8,967 bases of DNA, taken from DASXPG01 sp036493755. GTDB lineage: Bacteria > Gemmatimonadota > Gemmatimonadetes > Gemmatimonadales > JACORV01. The notes beneath the pieces were generated by a model, which saw only the letters and a list, made by a program, of their open reading frames with translations, had not been told where the DNA came from and did no database searches. How positions within the stretch are numbered: the stretch's first letter is position 1; every line of letters starts with the position of its first letter. Where the stretch lies: NCBI GenBank assembly GCA_036493755.1, contig DASXPG010000089.1, positions 1 to 8,967 of the forward strand. Direction: 5' to 3'. Of the stretch, positions 6,733 to 8,967 are shown piece after piece. Position numbers and translations under genes: made by a program.

Positions 6733-7545
6733 GTGCTGGAATTCTCCAGCGATGACCCGCTCGCAGAGCCCGCGCTCTCCGCCTTGTATCATGCTGCTCC
6801 CGATGCCCATGGCACACCAACCCTCAGGTACCGGCTGGAGAATCAGCCGGCGGGGTGGATGGCCTTGGCCCCGAAAAAGGCTCCATTCGGCCCCGGCACG
6901 CTCGAGGAAGCCTTCGGATTCCTCGAATGGCGCATCACCGAAGACGTTATGGCCTCTCGGGATGCAGTTTTTTTGCATGCTGCCGGAGTAAGGATGGGCG
7001 GGAGTAACGTGCTGATTGTGGGCGCCTCAGGAACGGGTAAGTCCACGCTGGCGGCGCACTTGTTCGCCCGAGGACACCAATTATGGGGTGATGACCTGGT
7101 GCAATTCGCCTCAACACAGAGGCAATTCTCAGCAGTACAGAGGTCCCTGAAGCTTGACGCTAACACCTTGGAATCTCTATCTTTACTGGCAGTCATCTGC
7201 TCCGAAGGTACGCAAGGCACGCTCTTTGCTCCCCATGCGGTATTCGTGAGTCCTGCGGCGCTGCGCCAAGACTGGCAGGCGCCAACGGCGGCGGCGGACG
7301 CGGTCGTCATCCTCGAAGCGGCGACACATCACGGGCCGGCCCGGCTTGAAACGATTGGTGCGGCAGAAGCGGCATTGATCGCGGCACGGGCGCTGATGGG
7401 CGGCGGGACATCCAGCAATTCGGAGGAGCAGGCGGAGCTTATGGCACGAGTCCTCGAAGCGATGAGCGATCTGAAGGCCTACCGCGCCGCGGGAAGTCCC
7501 GCGTCGTCGGTCGCCGACGCGCTCGAGCGGGTGATCGCGGCATGA
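6733..7545 (+). CDS. HPr-kinase-related P-loop protein
   Basis: A 270-residue protein with an HPr kinase/phosphorylase-like core. FLHAAGV (80-86) with H82 corresponds to the conserved active-site His region, VLIVGASGTGKST (93-105) is the strand and Walker A loop (K103, S104), and LWGDDLV (117-123) supplies the acidic pair D120/D121. The downstream phosphorylase signature of true HPrK (EIRG-type) is not evident. It is therefore more like the kinase-related proteins found with PqqD-like partners and in some lasso-peptide clusters, where they phosphorylate a peptide. No PTS gene is visible. The start is given as GTG 6733, 29 bases after the pqqD-like stop. The reading frame is open further upstream (CVAIGG precedes it), but no ATG, GTG or TTG is available there, so the N-terminus is uncertain. 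Part of the gene (about 7081-7200) is markedly lower in GC than its surroundings. Confidence 0.8.
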   Translation: MLEFSSDDPLAEPALSALYHAAPDAHGTPTLRYRLENQPAGWMALAPKKAPFGPGTLEEAFGFLEWRITEDVMASRDAVFLHAAGVRMGGSNVLIVGASGTGKSTLAAHLFARGHQLWGDDLVQFASTQRQFSAVQRSLKLDANTLESLSLLAVICSEGTQGTLFAPHAVFVSPAALRQDWQAPTAAADAVVILEAATHHGPARLETIGAAEAALIAARALMGGGTSSNSEEQAELMARVLEAMSDLKAYRAAGSPASSVADALERVIAA

Positions 7546-8060
7546 GCGACCTGGCCCCGAAGAACGGCGTCAGCCGTCGCGAGGTCCTGGGTACCGCCAT
7601 CCGCTGGACCGTGCCGACGGTCATGACGATGACGTTGGGTGCGCGCGCGCTCGAAGCCAAGGCGTCCTGCCCGCCCTGCCAGAAGAAAGTCGGCGCGGTC
7701 TGCCGCGCCTGCACCATCAGCCAGATGTTGAATTGCCAGTGCGAGCCGTGCCTCGGCCCGCCATACTGCGCCGCCGTCGGGCCGGTCGCTCCGGCGATTC
7801 CAGGCGGCAGCGGTACGACCCCGGGCAGCACCGGGTTGGGCAATCAGTCGGCGCCGGGCAGTTACTCGCCGTATTCGCCTGGCGCACTGACGCCGTATCA
7901 GCAGATGATGCGGGACAAGGCGCGAGCCGCGCGCGACCCGTTCAATCAGCCGTTATACGATGACCCCTTCGGGGCCAAGCGGAACACCAACACGCTCCAG
8001 AACCCTTCCGGGCTCTACGAGCGACTTCGTCCCGATACTTCGTCGAGGAGACGCCCCTGA
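7542..8060 (+). CDS. Tat-signal-like protein with clustered cysteines
   Basis: I do not recognise this 172-residue protein as a named family. It starts with a twin-arginine-like motif SRREVLGTAI (11-20) and a weakly hydrophobic stretch interrupted by R21, ending near LEAKAS (37-42). This resembles short RREVL..A...P.V..L leaders seen near PqqD/HPr-kinase pairs. Eight cysteines follow within 34 residues: C43, C46, C54, C57, C65, C67, C70 and C76, in CxxC, CxxC and CxCxxC order. The rest is a Pro/Gly/Ser/Tyr-rich linker (80-120) and a polar, Arg-rich tail ending TSSRRRP. Inferred: an exported, possibly disulfide-bonded or metal-binding protein, and the likely partner or substrate of the preceding PqqD-like protein and kinase. 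ATG 7542 overlaps the kinase stop (ATGA), which supports coupled expression. A redox or Fe-S role is possible but no family supports it. Confidence 0.72.
   Translation: MSDLAPKNGVSRREVLGTAIRWTVPTVMTMTLGARALEAKASCPPCQKKVGAVCRACTISQMLNCQCEPCLGPPYCAAVGPVAPAIPGGSGTTPGSTGLGNQSAPGSYSPYSPGALTPYQQMMRDKARAARDPFNQPLYDDPFGAKRNTNTLQNPSGLYERLRPDTSSRRRP
8045..8059 (+). promoter_or_regulatory. Strong Shine-Dalgarno before a possible CTG start
   Basis: GAGGAG (8045-8050) sits six bases before CTG (8057-8059), which is in frame with the Wzz-like gene and overlaps the preceding TGA as CTGA. The conventional ATG at 8090 has no comparable ribosome-binding sequence, and no ATG, GTG or TTG lies between. Either CTG initiates translation, adding 11 residues, or ribosomes loaded here reach ATG 8090 by coupling. 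Confidence 0.45.
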
Positions 8061-8089
8061 GCGCGCCCCGTGCCCGTAGTACCCCGGCG

Positions 8090-8967
8090 ATGGCCGAAGG
8101 CCGGTTGCACCTGCGCGACCTGCTCCAGGTGCTCATCGCTCATTGGAAGATCGTCGTCGGGGTGACCGCGGCGGTCGTTCTCGGCGTCTACGTCACCGGC
8201 CGCAAAGCGATTCCGATGTATCAGGCCAAGGCGACGGTTCAGGTCAATCCCAAGAAACAGATCTTCGCGCATCTCGATGATGCCGGCATCGACGAGATGG
8301 CCCTCAAGACGGACCCGGTCCTGTCCGAAGCGCTCGTCCTTTCGACCCAGAATCTCGGGCTCGCCGTCGCCGACGCCGTGGGCCTGCGGATCCAGCTCTC
8401 CGACCACAACATCCGCCGCAACGATCTGATCTACGGCATCGAGGTCGACTCGCTGGCGGTACCCGACAGCTTCGACCTCAGGATCAATGGCGCGCGCGGC
8501 TGGGAACTGCACGACACCCGCGGCCGGACCATGGCGGCCGGCAGCTACGACGCGCCGCTGCGCGGACCGGGCTTCACCTTCATGGTTCGCACCGACGAAG
8601 GCCCGCCCTTCACCACGCGCTTCAGCGTGATCCCGCGCGTCACCGCGGCCAACCTGGTGCGCAACAACATCGGCTACGCCATCCAGCCGAGCACCAACAT
8701 GGTCGACGTGACGTACCGCGGTATGGATCCGACGGTCGTTCCCGACGTCCTCAACGCGGCGATGCGCGCGCTTTCCAATTACGGCGTCGATCGCATCCGC
8801 GAAGTCGCCAACCAGCGGCTCACCTACATCAACGACCGGGTGGGCGATGCGCGCACCCGCTACCTGGCGTCGCTGGCGCACGTGCAGCAGTACAAGGAGC
8901 ACGAGCACACGGCGGATCTTTCGGCCGAAGAGTCGGCGCTCATCAATTCGATCCAGGACGCCGATCG
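8090..8967 (+). CDS. Wzz-type polysaccharide chain-length determinant/co-polymerase, runs off right edge
   Basis: Inner-membrane polysaccharide co-polymerase of the Wzz/GNVR family, which controls chain length or export of exopolysaccharide or O-antigen with Wzx/Wzy and an outer-membrane porin. The 292 visible residues begin with LRDLLQVLIAHWKIVVGVTA (8-27), the typical short cytoplasmic segment and first membrane helix (about 20-36). They continue with YQAKATVQVNP (44-54), the usual first strand after the membrane, and then a periplasmic domain. From about 225 the chain becomes a charged helix (DRIREVANQRLTYINDRVGD, then LASLAHVQQYKE), as in the coiled-coil arm of the family. The second membrane helix and any tyrosine-kinase domain lie beyond the window. 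ATG 8090 is the conventional start; CTG 8057 is a credible alternative. It lies immediately downstream of the Cys-rich exported protein. Its family is reasonably sure; its exact polymer is not. Confidence 0.82.
   Translation, partial: MAEGRLHLRDLLQVLIAHWKIVVGVTAAVVLGVYVTGRKAIPMYQAKATVQVNPKKQIFAHLDDAGIDEMALKTDPVLSEALVLSTQNLGLAVADAVGLRIQLSDHNIRRNDLIYGIEVDSLAVPDSFDLRINGARGWELHDTRGRTMAAGSYDAPLRGPGFTFMVRTDEGPPFTTRFSVIPRVTAANLVRNNIGYAIQPSTNMVDVTYRGMDPTVVPDVLNAAMRALSNYGVDRIREVANQRLTYINDRVGDARTRYLASLAHVQQYKEHEHTADLSAEESALINSIQDAD

Noticed and set aside
6386..7545. PQQ biosynthesis or PTS carbon-catabolite regulation
   Set aside because: No pqqA, pqqB, pqqC or pqqE gene and no HPr or EI gene is present. 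The PqqD-like plus HPrK-like pair fits a separate peptide-associated module better.
8015..8908. 297-codon minus-strand frame opposite the Wzz-like gene
   Set aside because: Its translation looks compositionally biased (Val/Asp/His/Arg) and lacks motifs. The plus-strand frame has the membrane helix and Wzz features and follows the operon direction.

Overview
The window is gene-dense bacterial DNA, high in GC (about 65% in most stretches I counted by hand). It holds two divergent gene blocks separated by one short spacer near 6301-6385. Four-base start/stop overlaps (GTGA, ATGA), GTG starts, a single-chain bacterial glycyl-tRNA synthetase and the general protein make-up fit a high-GC soil-type bacterium. 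Gemmatimonadota is my best guess, but this is inference from overall flavour and not from a marker gene. I see no rRNA, tRNA, insertion sequence, CRISPR array or phage gene.

Left block (1-6300, all on the minus strand, read right to left): glycyl-tRNA synthetase, a compact M3-type zinc peptidase, a 93-residue protein of unknown function, a 90-residue protein with a ubiquitin-like beta-grasp pattern, a 98-residue two-helix membrane protein, a histone-deacetylase-family deacylase, an L-Ala-D/L-Glu-type dipeptide epimerase, and the N-terminal part of the primosomal helicase PriA, which runs off the left edge. Every junction is an overlap or a gap of 42 bases or less, so this looks like one eight-gene operon of mostly housekeeping genes. 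The three small proteins between the peptidase and the deacetylase are the undescribed part. They are joined by GTGA, GTGA and TGATG junctions.

Right block (6386-8967, plus strand): a PqqD-like RiPP-recognition-type protein, an HPr-kinase-related P-loop protein, a Tat-signal-like protein with eight clustered cysteines and a low-complexity tail, and the start of a Wzz-type polysaccharide chain-length/co-polymerase protein that runs off the right edge. The order suggests the left end of an exopolysaccharide or cell-surface locus with an embedded peptide-binding plus kinase module. The kinase and the Cys-rich protein are joined by an ATGA overlap. The Cys-rich protein and the Wzz-like protein abut, with a strong ribosome-binding sequence in front of a possible CTG start.

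The candidates for something undescribed are the ubiquitin-like small-protein trio (2664-3507) and the PqqD/HprK-like/Cys-rich exported protein set (6386-8060). Both are hypotheses from pattern recognition; no database search was possible.
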